Shown one piece after another: positions 53,714-64,000 of a stretch of 64,000 nucleotides of DNA. The translations under genes and the position numbers were made by a program. The DNA comes from Strobilurus pachycystidiatus. Lineage: Eukaryota > Basidiomycota > Agaricomycetes > Agaricales > Physalacriaceae. Under the pieces are notes generated by a model. It was not told the origin of the DNA. It saw only the letters and a list, made by a program, of their open reading frames with translations, and did not search any database. Numbering within the stretch: the first letter of the stretch is position 1; each line of letters begins with the position of its first letter. The stretch covers positions 2,108,001 to 2,172,000 of the forward strand of contig JAHLMK010000002.1 of assembly GCA_019915135.1 (NCBI GenBank), in the 5' to 3' direction.

Positions 53714-54316
53714 GGTCGCTGTCGGTCTGCAGAGCGGATGACGAGCATCTTCGCCTGTCCAGCGTTTCGATAGTACAGACTCATTACGATGTGATATTGT
53801 GCGTGAATGGCGACATAATGCGGTCACGTGCCTCATCTGAAATTCAATTATCCTTCTGGCAATGACGAATTCAAAGTTCCCCCAGTCAAGTTCGAGAAAG
53901 GTTCAGACTTACCTGAGATACCGAAGAGTGCCAAACCACACCAATCGCGAGAGTTAACACAAACTTCCAATTCTAAGCTAGCTGTACCTATCAGACACTA
54001 CAACTACAGAAAGATAAGCCAAGATACCCCAAGCGCTCACCGCCATTCCATTAGCGAACAAGGCTTCGTCAACCCAAAGGGGAGAAGCCAGCCGCTGCAG
54101 GACAACGGGAGACTGCATCGAAGTAAACAAGGAAACCGAAGAGTAGAACGAAATGTATGGTAGAATGCAAGAAGCAAAGAAAAGAAGGAATGTGCAGAGT
54201 GATATGATATCCGAGAGACTGAGAGGAGAAAGAGACGAATGTTAAATATGAGAGAACACCAGAGAAAATGAGATGAATAAAGATGACCGAAAAAGATATG
54301 CAGAGAGTCCCAATCC
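53714..54316. other. intergenic; 3' flank of HAC1 and upstream of the F-box gene
   Basis: The part next to 54317 is purine-rich on the plus strand, in keeping with a long pyrimidine-rich 3' UTR of the minus-strand HAC1 gene. A 111-codon plus-strand frame (53828-54163) lies in it and is probably spurious. Confidence 0.4.
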
Positions 54317-55424
54317 TCAATAAACACCGACGGCGGTGCTGTCCAACGAAAATTCCCAATTGTCAATCGGCGTCGAGTCGATTGGTAGAAGGTCGAGTAG
54401 TCTCTGCACATCCAGTTCCTCATGAGGCCAGGCCAAATCCTCCGGTGGTCCGCTCAACAACAATGAACCCGGTGTCCCCTTCCCTGCTGCGTCCTCGAAT
54501 GACACGCTCACTTGCGCGGCTGCCACGGGCGCTTCCGACGATTCTGTTGGGTACAGAGTCGCTTCAGAGGCAGGGGCAGGCGAAGTAGCGAGGATCTCGC
54601 GGAAGAGCGTTTCCATTGTGGCGTCATCAACAGGAGCGACGGTGGTCTCCTGGAGCTGACTTGGACTTTGCGGGAAAGGGATTGGGGAGAAGAGGTCAAG
54701 TGAGTCAAGTCCACCCGCTGCAGGGACAAAAGCGGGGCAGGAGGAACTGCCACGCCAATGGTCGCCACCCGTGCTAGGTGGCGAGTGGGCTTGAGCTCAG
54801 GAGACGGAGAGGAGGAGTATTCGGTCGAGTTGGCCGAGAACATCGGAGAGTCCTCGTCGGCCGGGGGTGACGGTGCAGGAGAGAGCGGGACGATTTGGGG
54901 GAGGTCGTGGATCAGAGGTTTTGTTTCGGATGTTGATGGCGGCGGTGCGGGCGGTGTTGATGATGTGGTGGCGGGTGATGGGGTTGTTTCGGGTGCAGCA
55001 AGTCCTTTCGGAAAAATGAGCATGTGCACGCAAATGATGGCGCCGAAGAATTACCTGGGAGACCTTGTGCTGCGAGGGCCTTGACGACGGCGTCCCAGCC
55101 CTTCTCGAGCGTCTTTATGCGCTCGCGGAGCTCTTCGTTCTCGCGGTCGCGGGCCTCCTCCTCGGCCGACTTGGGTGGTGGGGTCGCCGGCTGAGCGAGG
55201 CCGTATCCCGCACGGAGCTGCCTGTTCTCCTCCTCGAGCTCATGCACACGGCGCTCCAGCTGGGAGAACTGGGCTTTGCGGCGGTCGCGGGAGTTCTGGG
55301 CGGCGATGCGGTTGCGGTGGGCGCGGGCCTCCTTGCGCTCCTCAGAAGAGACGTCTGAGCGAGGGCGCTTCCTGGATGGGCCGGCCTCGGAGAGGGAAGA
55401 GGGATTGACAAAGGACGAAGACAT
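54317..55424 (-). CDS. HAC1: unfolded-protein-response bZIP factor, HAC1/HXL1/XBP1-like
   Basis: Exon 1 (55055-55424) codes KRPRSDVSSEERKEARAHRN and RIAAQNSRDRRKAQF, the basic region (residues 30-50) of the HAC1/XBP1 bZIP group. A leucine zipper follows to about residue 72, then a coiled region. A 50-nt spliceosomal intron (55005-55054) follows. Exon 2 (54774-55004) is Pro/Ser-rich. Without further processing this frame stops at 54508 (288 aa). Removing 53 nt (54721-54773) shifts into a frame reading AGGLDSLDLFSPIPFPQSPS and ATMETLFREILATS, ending GVY at 54317 (334 aa). The phases agree exactly. In other fungi Ire1 excises such an intron under ER stress to make the active factor that induces chaperone genes. 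Confidence 0.88.
54721..54773 (-). promoter_or_regulatory. predicted 53-nt Ire1-type unconventional intron
   Basis: 5' site: a 7-bp perfect stem CGCCACC/GGTGGCG closes a 7-nt loop TAGCACG, with cleavage expected after the third base (TAG|CACG). 3' site: loop CTGCAGC on a stem GTCC/GGGT, cleavage CTG|CAGC as in XBP1 and fungal HAC1. Both cuts fall after the first base of a codon in the upstream frame, and 53 nt is not a multiple of three, so removal changes frame. The 3' loop fits the CNGCNGN consensus. The 5' loop departs from it at positions 1 and 6. The intron is not bounded by GT-AG. Confidence 0.7.
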
Positions 55425-56574
55425 TTCAGCAAATACAGAGACGTGGTCGGTACGTGTGAACGAAGGACGTGGGCGGAGTCAAGGTATTTGAAGAAATTTA
55501 CTGCAGGCGCAGGACGAGGTACGTGGCGGTCGTAAGGAAAGTGGGGGCACTGACGTGGCATCAATATATGTGGTCAGAATGCTGACAAAGCAACCCACGC
55601 AGCCACCTATCTCCATCTTGTCGTGTTGTGCCTCGAGCATCGCCTGACAATGACATGTTTGCAGGCGGTACTTGCATCCTTCAAAATCTCCAACAGAATG
55701 GATCGTCTTTCTGTGAAATGGACCGCAAACTGAGCAATACGCTCTCTATACGTGTTCGACACGTACTGACAATGATCGTCGCATTTTGAAATTGATTGAC
55801 AGCATTACGCCACATTATATGGGTCGCAGTCGGCGTGCAAGTGACTCGAATATACGCTGTTACCTTGTGTCTCGGGCCCAGGCTATTAGTATTATCGATA
55901 GCAAAGGTCCATGTCCAATAGAAAGTGCATTCTGCGGGTCAAGCCGTCTCGCGCGCAATCTCACCAGATTACCGTCAAATGCGGCAGGCGCCGGACGGTC
56001 CACAACGATCATAGACACGCCTATAATTTGATTCGCGCGTCAAGAATCGTGTCGTTCTACGACCGAGTACATCTGCCGTGACGCCGTCAATGTTCTTGCG
56101 AAGCAAGATATTACCAATGCCATGCGAAGCTGGAGAGGACCGGTTCTTCTTCATACCTTGCTCGATGTTCGAAACTGAAGATTATCCCAAAGACACAGTA
56201 GTCGAAGATGTTCTAGACATCTCCGAGTCGTGTTTCTGCTTGCGACGGGCTGGAATGATCAGCATGGGACACTTTTGAGTACAAAAGCCGAATTGAGTCG
56301 TAGTCCTTCCATTGCAGTGCACGTCAAATGGCATCGCGTCGCAGGATGAATTTTAAACGCAAGGCGACTTTCCGTGTGAACCTTGCATGCATCGCAGAAA
56401 TAATCCAAGCAATAGGTAAATCAAACTAATATCATGCTGTCACCTTCCAGATGATGCCGAACACAGATGCAAGCAGAGCAACCGCAAAGAATTTCCTCAG
56501 ATTGAGTAGGCGGACTACGTCGTCCACCAGCCGCACGTAGTATACTACGCCTGAGACTCCCCTACCGCAAAGTG
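55425..56574. other. 1.15-kb intergenic, nothing supported
   Basis: 55425-55560 is the GC-rich HAC1 promoter/5' UTR. The remainder has only short frames (up to 81 codons) without family features. Confidence 0.4.
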
Positions 56575-57758
56575 TTAGTACCAATCCTCAGGTGTAATCA
56601 CAAGAACGTACTTCTGAATCGAGTTGATCCTCGCGTCCAACGCCTCGTATACTCCGAACCTAAAATCCTCCTTTGGAACGACGACCACCGGGCCATCGCT
56701 GAGCAACAACCACGCGCTACCGTCCGTGGAAGGATCCGGATCCGTGGCGGAATAGAATATCGCACCAGATACGCGAGCTAGTGGTGTCAGGGGCAGTCCT
56801 GCGAGGACGAGCTTGACTCCGACTGGGAGGATGTTTGTGTCGACGAAGAAGGGGTGCACGATGGATATGCGGATACCCTGCGGTGCGAGCGTTGTGTGAA
56901 GAGACCGCATGAGACCAAGGACAGCGTGTTTGGATGCGGTGTACATTGGCGCGAAGGGTATGCCCTTCCAGGAGGCTATGTATATATTTTAGCAGACTCG
57001 GAAGAAGCAATGAGATTGACGCGACTTACACATCGATCCAAGGAGAACGATTGACTTGAGATCACCCTGGGATCTGCCAATGGGAAGGTAATGCTGGGCC
57101 AGATGTGCCACTGAATTGCAAAGTTTATTGGTCTGTCAGAGGCATTCATCACCGAGTACGCACTGTATAACGACCCTATGAGATTGACATCTATGGTGCT
57201 TAACCTGGGTTTCAGAGGTCGACCTTGAGGGTCAAGTTGGACGGTGATGAAAGAGCCCATTTCGGAGACGCCCGCATTCGACACCTGGGCGGTGTGAGGT
57301 CGTGATTTACAGAGCGTGGCTAGCCTAATACTCACCACAATGTCCACAGCGCCATACTCCTTGATAGTGAGCTCAAATAGAGCGACGAGCTCGTCCCAGA
57401 CTGTGACGTCGCAGCTAGTGCATATCGCTGACCTATAGCATCCCCACTGTCAGAGAGGAATAACGAGAAGGAGGCGAGGAGAAATATACCCGCCGGCCTT
57501 GACGATTTCCGCGACGCTTTCCTCGGCTCCGGCGACGTTCATGTCACCAATAACGACTTTTGCACTAGCTGAAGTTCAGAGACAACATCTCGTAGCCAAC
57601 GACAACGCGCACCCATGTTCTGCAAACTTCTTCGCCGCCTCGCGCCCAATCCCGCCAGCCGCCCCCGTTATCAAGACCACCTTGCCTTTGACGCGACTGC
57701 CGTGCGAGAATAGACTAGCATCTTCGATGGGACGAAAAGCGAAGTCGTCCTGCTGCAT
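56575..57758 (-). CDS. short-chain dehydrogenase/reductase (classical SDR)
   Basis: Minus-strand gene with about five exons. Start set at 57758 (MQQDDFAFRPIEDASLFSHG), just ahead of the nucleotide-binding motif VVLITGAAGGIGREAAKKFA (TGxxxGIG). Later exons give VVIGDMNVAGAEESVAEI, CDVTVWDELVALFE, IVVSNAGVSEMGSF (the NAG motif), STIDVNLIG and then MYTASKHAVLGLMRSLH with catalytic Tyr-x3-Lys. The C-terminal part (VHPFFVDTNILP … ITPEDWY) fits 15-hydroxyprostaglandin-dehydrogenase-like fungal SDRs. It is an NAD(P)-dependent oxidoreductase with unknown substrate, probably cytosolic. An in-frame ATG further upstream (57860) exists but the extra residues are not typical. Exon edges in the middle were not all verified. 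Confidence 0.85.
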
Positions 57759-58148
57759 CCTGCTTGAAGAGGGGAAGAGAGGGGAGAACGAGACATGGCA
57801 GATGTCTATATAGCCGCCATAAATTGCCTCTTTGGGATAACCCGTTACCCCTCCGATCATCTTTATTTATAGGGTGATTGGCGAGTCTTGAATTGTCTTG
57901 AATGGGCGGCTTCAGGCTCAGCGCGGATGGGAATAGGGCCTAGTATATATAAAATTTTGTCGGGGTATACTATGTAGACTCCTCTGAGTCCCAGATGGCA
58001 TAGAACGCCTCACCTTGCCCTTGACTAGGAGTGTTCGGGACGATTATCCTTATGCGCGCGGCGCGACTTCTTGGCGTCGCGCAGCTCGCACGCGCCCAAT
58101 GCTATTCAGAGTACCCGAGAAATAGAAAGCTTGTCTTGCTCTACGTAG

Positions 58149-58400
58149 GTAAGCAGCGATACATATGCCTACTACGAAACCAGTCAAGCAATCCTTCCGA
58201 CTCTCAGAGTCCAGCCAGCGGTCTTTCACTTCAGATAATCCGCTAGACGGAACCAAATGATAGAGTAACACACTTTCTGTCATTGTAATGTTCCATTCTC
58301 ATTCTGCCCGACTAGCGCCCATTGAATGAGATGGAGACCGACCAAACTGCCAGTGATTGCAGTTACCAAATTCGGCCACTGCCTGATCGGGATTCGGGAC
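58149..58400. repeat. copy 1 of a ~250-bp dispersed duplication
   Basis: Starts TAAGCAGCGATACATATGCC and includes CTTCCGACTCTCAG, GTCCAGCCA, TGTAATGTTCCAT, ACCGACCAA and GCCACTGCCTGATCGG. It matches 59122-59370 over its length at perhaps 75-80 percent with small gaps. The minus strand translates to KDRWLDSESRK, against KDRWLDTESRK in the other copy. Confidence 0.75.
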
Positions 58401-59121
58401 CGACGGGACGCGGACCCGACGTTCATCCGTACGCGGCGCGCCTTCTTCGCGGTGCGCTATTTGCACGCGCGCAATGCTATCTTGAGGCTAGTCTCCCCTA
58501 GGCAGACTCGATCAGCTCGTACCTCACTGATGGGTCTGCTACGAGTCACGGCGGGTACCCAGGATCTCAGTATCCCCGTATGTAACTTTTGTCACGTGCT
58601 CTACACTACACTTGTCTCGTCGAGATCGATAAAAGACTTCATTTCACTCTTCCATGACACATTGACCACTTTGAACTGTGGGTAAAAGCATCAAATTATC
58701 TCAATACACATCTACTGGTGGTTTTTTGTCCAGACAAGTAGCCATAAATCTCACTTTCGAGGTAACTTCACAGACCATTTCGGAACCACGGACCGGGTCA
58801 TTATGTCTGACGCAATCCGACCATTTTACTTCAATTTTGAGTCTCGCCGACTCTCTCTACTATTGATGATAGGGAATGGCCAGTTACTCTCAAAACATAT
58901 TTTGGTGACTTTCCGAAGACTTTTAGGACGAAAATCGCGCCAAGTCGCGCCTCTCAATGAGAAATTCGGCCGGGTCTAGGCCCAGAACGTGATATGCACA
59001 TGACGAAATTTTGAGATCCGGTTCGGGTACCTCAACTTGTTGAAGACTATCTTGAGGCCCGGAGAGTAAGCATCTTGCTATCCTCTACATAGATAATGAC
59101 CTGTACAGTACATGCCCTACA

Positions 59122-59370
59122 TGTAAGCAGCGATCATATGCCTCTGTAAACAATCCAGCAATACTTCGGATTCCTTCCGACTCTCAGTGTCCAGCCAACG
59201 GTCTTTCGCTTCAAACAACTCGTTCAGCTGCAGCAGAGTATGGACGAGTTCACTTTCTGTAATGTTCCATGCCTTTTCGCCCCAACTAGCGCACACTGAA
59301 TGAGATGCAGACCGACCGAGCTGCCAGCAGTGGTCGCAGTTACCAGATTCAGCCACTGCCTGATCGGGGA
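59122..59370. repeat. copy 2 of a ~250-bp dispersed duplication
   Basis: Same order of shared segments as 58149-58400, same orientation, 970 bp away. Contains an 18-nt or so addition near 59160. The conserved minus-strand peptide KDRWLD[ST]ESRK hints that both derive from a small gene fragment, but no complete frame remains. Confidence 0.75.
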
Positions 59371-59962
59371 ATCGGGGTGTCAGCTTGATCGGGAATCGGG
59401 ATTTTTGGCTTTGTCCTTTTCTGATACTTTCCATCTCCTCGTCAGCGAGGCAAATAGAGCACTATACTTTAGTTCACAAACTTCAAAATCTCTTTGGCAC
59501 GATGGCCGTGACTGCGATTAGAGATGATTGGAAGCGCCCCCACTCTGACGCATTATGGCGTCGCAATGCGTCAACACGATAGACGCTGAATGGCGCAAGG
59601 AAGAAGTATACTGTGGCCTCAGGTAAGTGAATTGTCTTGACAGGAACTTTATCACTTTCGAAGAGCTCTGATAAAGCCATATCGCGTGTTTCCCCAAGCG
59701 GGAAGCTCTTCCCGCTTAACATGCCATATTAGCAAGGGTTCAGGCGTTTGCGAATGGTACCAACAGACTGGAAGAGCCACATTCCACAAAATGAGCAGGC
59801 TATGAGCGGACTGGAGCAACACCCGGGAGGATAAATGCTTCCTGATCAGTATTTCCGGACTTGCAATCTGATCATCGCACTCGATGTCATCCACAGGCGT
59901 GCCCCCGCCGCTTTATAAGCCATCATTGACGTATCCATCCTTCTTCCTTTACCACGACCACC

Positions 59963-61322
<1,360 letters not shown>

Positions 61323-61550
61323 ACATGTGTATAACAAATGCGCAGAAGTGTATCATTAGAGTTTCCTGTGTTCGTTCCGCAGAATGCAAGTACATTGCAA
61401 ATGTACGACTCAGGTCTACGCGAGTTCAGAGCGCCGGAAATAGTGCCTGATTTGGTAAAGTTGTTACCCCTATGGGTGCGGCCAGCCCATTGACACTGAC
61501 AGCAGCTGACCACAACTTACTCTTTGACCTTTTGCTCAGTGTTGCCATTG

Positions 61551-64000
61551 ATGGAGGCGACATACCAAGACGATGCGGGGCCTTCAAACAGGCCCTTGAA
61601 GCGCAAGCGGATAACGATGGCGTGTCACCGTTGTCGGCGTAAGTTTCACAACTTCTCTTTTCGGAAGTTGACCTCAATTTCCGAGCAGAAAAGAAAGGGA
61701 AATGCGATGGTACCAAGCCCATATGTGGCAACTGCCAGAGCTCACGGGCAGTTTGCGAATGGCCTGATCCTGATCAGGATGGTCGGAAACACAAAAAGAC
61801 TGTTAAGTCGAAAACCGAGCCTTTGGAGCACGATGAGTTGGCTGAAGACTCGGATAATCAGAGCAGGAGTCCCTACCCCCACAATGCCCACAGCGTTCCA
61901 CCTACGAGTATGAGGCATCCTTCCCGCAGATTCTCGTCCATTAGCAGTCCGCCAATGCGGGCCACAGATGTTGATCTTCCGGTACATTCTTCCGGTTACT
62001 CACACCCTCAGTCGGCTCTTGACATTCTTCTGGCTGCAGCTCTGCCGGATGGTGCTGGTGGCGACACATCACACCATAGCTTGACTCGTCTACGTGGCCT
62101 GCCAGAGGCCAATAACTCTCACTCCGAGGGATCCATCGGCCATAAGAACCCATCATCCGAACCTTCCACTCTTGACCCCACTCAGAAATCCGCCCTTCAT
62201 GCACACGATCCTCCGTTAGTTCTTCGATATCATAGGTGAAGTTTCTTTCATTTTGTGATATTCGATGCGGCATCACTAAACCGCACATTAATTTTACAGG
62301 GCCTTCGGTCCGACTGCCATTCAACCCGGCCTGGAACAGATCTCTATTGCATTTCGGGCACCGCCGCCTAGTTCGCGGTGTGCATCGCCAACGCCGCCAG
62401 GTGTCAGTCCAATAGCGCCACCGAGTGATCCGCATCACCTCACTCGGTCCACGCCATTCTCGTTTGAGCCCATCCATTACGCAGTCAATCCGCTCTCTAG
62501 CGCTATCCACAACGGCGAAGCCCCTTCACCCTCGGGAAACTCAGGCTATCTCCCCGAATCACCGTATGATGATGATTCGGATATACCGCGCATTTTCATC
62601 CTGCAGAAACTTCTGCCTTTGTTCTTTGCGCGGATGGGCAGCCATTTTCCTTTCTTGACGGAGTCGCTTGTGATGGGCAACATAGATCATGAGGACCCGT
62701 CGAGGCGAGTAACTGCCCCCTTGTTAATCAACACTGTATGTGCCTTGGCATCGAGGTCTGTGTCCAGAACTTGAATTCCAGCGGAGTCACGACTAATGCG
62801 TATTTGTCTTCAGGTTCTCAGACGGTCCCATAGTACGATCGCAGCGAGACCGTTCTCCAGCGACCTACGGTATACCTTTTGCTGAAAAGTCGAAGCAGCT
62901 TTTGGTTCCGCTACTCGGCTTTCCGTCACCAAACACTGTTGCGGCTTTGCTGTTTCTCGCGTACTTCTCGTTTGGACTGGATAGTGAAGGTGCACTGTGG
63001 ACTTACTCCGGGATGGCCCTCAGGTACGCTTGGTCCTCTTTCTGGCAAGACCTCGACCTGACTTGCGCTTAGAATGGCAGTGGATCTGGGGCTGCATCAA
63101 GACCTGACCTGCCGCAGTAACCCTTCGAATCTTGTGCAACAGCATCAAGATCGTTTACTGTGGTGGTCTTGCTTCGTGTTGGATCGTATTTTGGCTTTCG
63201 GGACTGGGAGACCTGTCACTGTGAAGGACAAGGAAATAAGTGTACATCTCCTTCACGGTTTCATGATGTGGTCCTGAAATATGTTCCAGAGCCCACTTCC
63301 CACTGAAACGGAGATAATCACTGTACAACAGTGTAACACTGGGCCTGTGGACCGCGGCACTTTACCTGTTTCGACGCCCTCACCCTTTCCGTACTTTGTG
63401 CGCATGTTCAAGCACTATGGAGAACTCGCAGAGGCCACAAATACGGTCGAAACTACGTGGCAAACATCGATGTCGGAACCGCCATTTCGCGGCGAACAAC
63501 AGAGCGAAGACGAAAAGACGCGGAAGTCAATATCTTCGGCACACTTGGAATTCACAGTTGATCTGTCTGCCGTCGAGGATGCAATTACTAGTGTCTATAA
63601 CTCTCTACCGGACTCCCTGGCCTTCAGTTCGGACAAGTAAGCCACAGTATCGCATTCATTAATGAGATCTCAACGTTCTATTCAGTCTCCAGGCCCATAC
63701 TTCAATGATGCAGGGCTCTGTATTCTTAGCCCTTCATCTCTGGGTAAGTCTTTCGGTGTACGTGTATGTGTCTTGACTAATCGGGACGTTGCAGTACAAC
63801 TGTATTGTCATCTTTCTTTATCGGCCGCCCCTCATCCATCCGAACGTGAACGCCGCTCGGGCAAGTCTTCAGGACCGGTTAGCGGTTGTCAACAATGCGT
63901 GCCAAATGATCAGCAGTATCATCACATCCGCCGACCTTGTTGATCCGTTCTCTTATCTGGCGTCGCCATTCGTCAACCAATGCTTGTTCGTTGCTGCAAG
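61551..64000 (+). CDS. Zn2Cys6 transcription factor with Fungal_trans domain (truncated by window)
   Basis: Starts MEATYQDDAGPSNRPLKRKR. The binuclear cluster is split by an intron (about 61639-61688): ACHRCRR before it and, after it, GKCDGTKPICGNCQSSRAVC, giving CX2CX6CX5CX2CX6C. A Ser/Pro-rich linker runs to about residue 300. The middle homology region follows: IPRIFILQKLLPLFFARMGS, ALASRFSDGPIV, VAALLFLAYFSFG, MALRMAVDLGLHQDL and RLLWWSCFVLDRILAFGTGR. The last is the most conserved stretch of the Fungal_trans (xylanolytic-activator type) domain. The final bases still read through it (ITSADLVDPFSYLASPFV), so the C-terminus lies beyond 64000. Target genes cannot be inferred. The adjacent aldo-keto reductase in the same orientation is a possible but unproven target. 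Confidence 0.85.

Larger units (their letters stand above)
57759..59962. other. 2.2-kb intergenic with an internal duplication
   Basis: No supportable gene. Holds two related segments (see repeats) and, towards 59962, the likely promoter of the aldo-keto reductase, with a TTTATAAG box near 59913. Confidence 0.45.

Noticed and set aside
53828..54163. 111-codon plus-strand frame
   Set aside because: Lies in the purine-rich complement of the HAC1 3' flank, with no motif or splice support.
54721..54773. Ordinary GT-AG intron in HAC1 ending at CTGCAG
   Set aside because: The only nearby GT donors fall in codon phases that keep the wrong downstream frame. The hairpin sites give the right phase.

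Overview
This window is nuclear DNA of a filamentous basidiomycete, most likely an agaricomycete. The genes have many short GT-AG introns of about 45 to 65 nt. The gene content includes an aegerolysin, a DUF6593-type protein, an F-box protein, binuclear zinc-cluster regulators and a basidiomycete-style HAC1/HXL1 bZIP gene, and two nuclear tRNA genes carry introns next to the anticodon. Nothing bacterial is present, and I see no operons or CRISPR arrays.

Left arm (1-25 kb): ordinary gene space. It holds an HSP20-like protein with a long Pro/Ser extension, an intron-containing tRNA-Met, a regulator with an odd C-terminal zinc cluster, a decayed beta-lactamase-like fragment, an aegerolysin, an unrecognised protein, a HAD phosphatase, a secreted low-complexity protein, a five-exon conserved-looking protein, a DHA2-type MFS transporter, a 406-bp inverted-repeat element, a single-pass membrane protein, a DUF6593-like protein, the histone chaperone CHZ1 and an intact secreted serine beta-lactamase-like hydrolase.

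Centre (25.4-47.9 kb): a nested repeat island. Palindrome-rich repeats carry a 2.9-kb terminal-inverted-repeat element (26383-29316). One repeat copy has been split by a very large LTR retrotransposon, 30313-47716 (17.4 kb, minus sense). Its two 692-bp LTRs read as identical and it is flanked by a 4-bp GCGC duplication. It encodes Gag, protease, RT-RNase H-integrase (Ty3/gypsy order) and three unrecognised coding units. One is a block of about 1,900 codons fused in frame behind protease and lying between protease and RT. The other two are related ORFs after integrase, in the env position, one of them spliced. A 1.16-kb TIR element sits exactly at the gag/protease junction. The LTR carries a heat-shock-element-like array just upstream of TATA boxes in the element's sense direction. 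This is the best candidate for an undescribed system in the window.

Right arm (47.9-64 kb): gene space again. It holds tRNA-Tyr, the autophagy E2-like ATG3, a pterin-4a-carbinolamine-dehydratase-like protein with a likely mitochondrial N-terminus, a 58-aa membrane protein, an F-box protein, HAC1, an SDR oxidoreductase, an aldo-keto reductase and the first part of a Zn2Cys6 regulator cut by the window edge. In HAC1 the bZIP frame and the C-terminal frame join only through a 53-nt non-spliceosomal intron with Ire1-type hairpins at both ends.

Exon models come from reading splice sites and checking phase by eye. No alignment or expression data were available.
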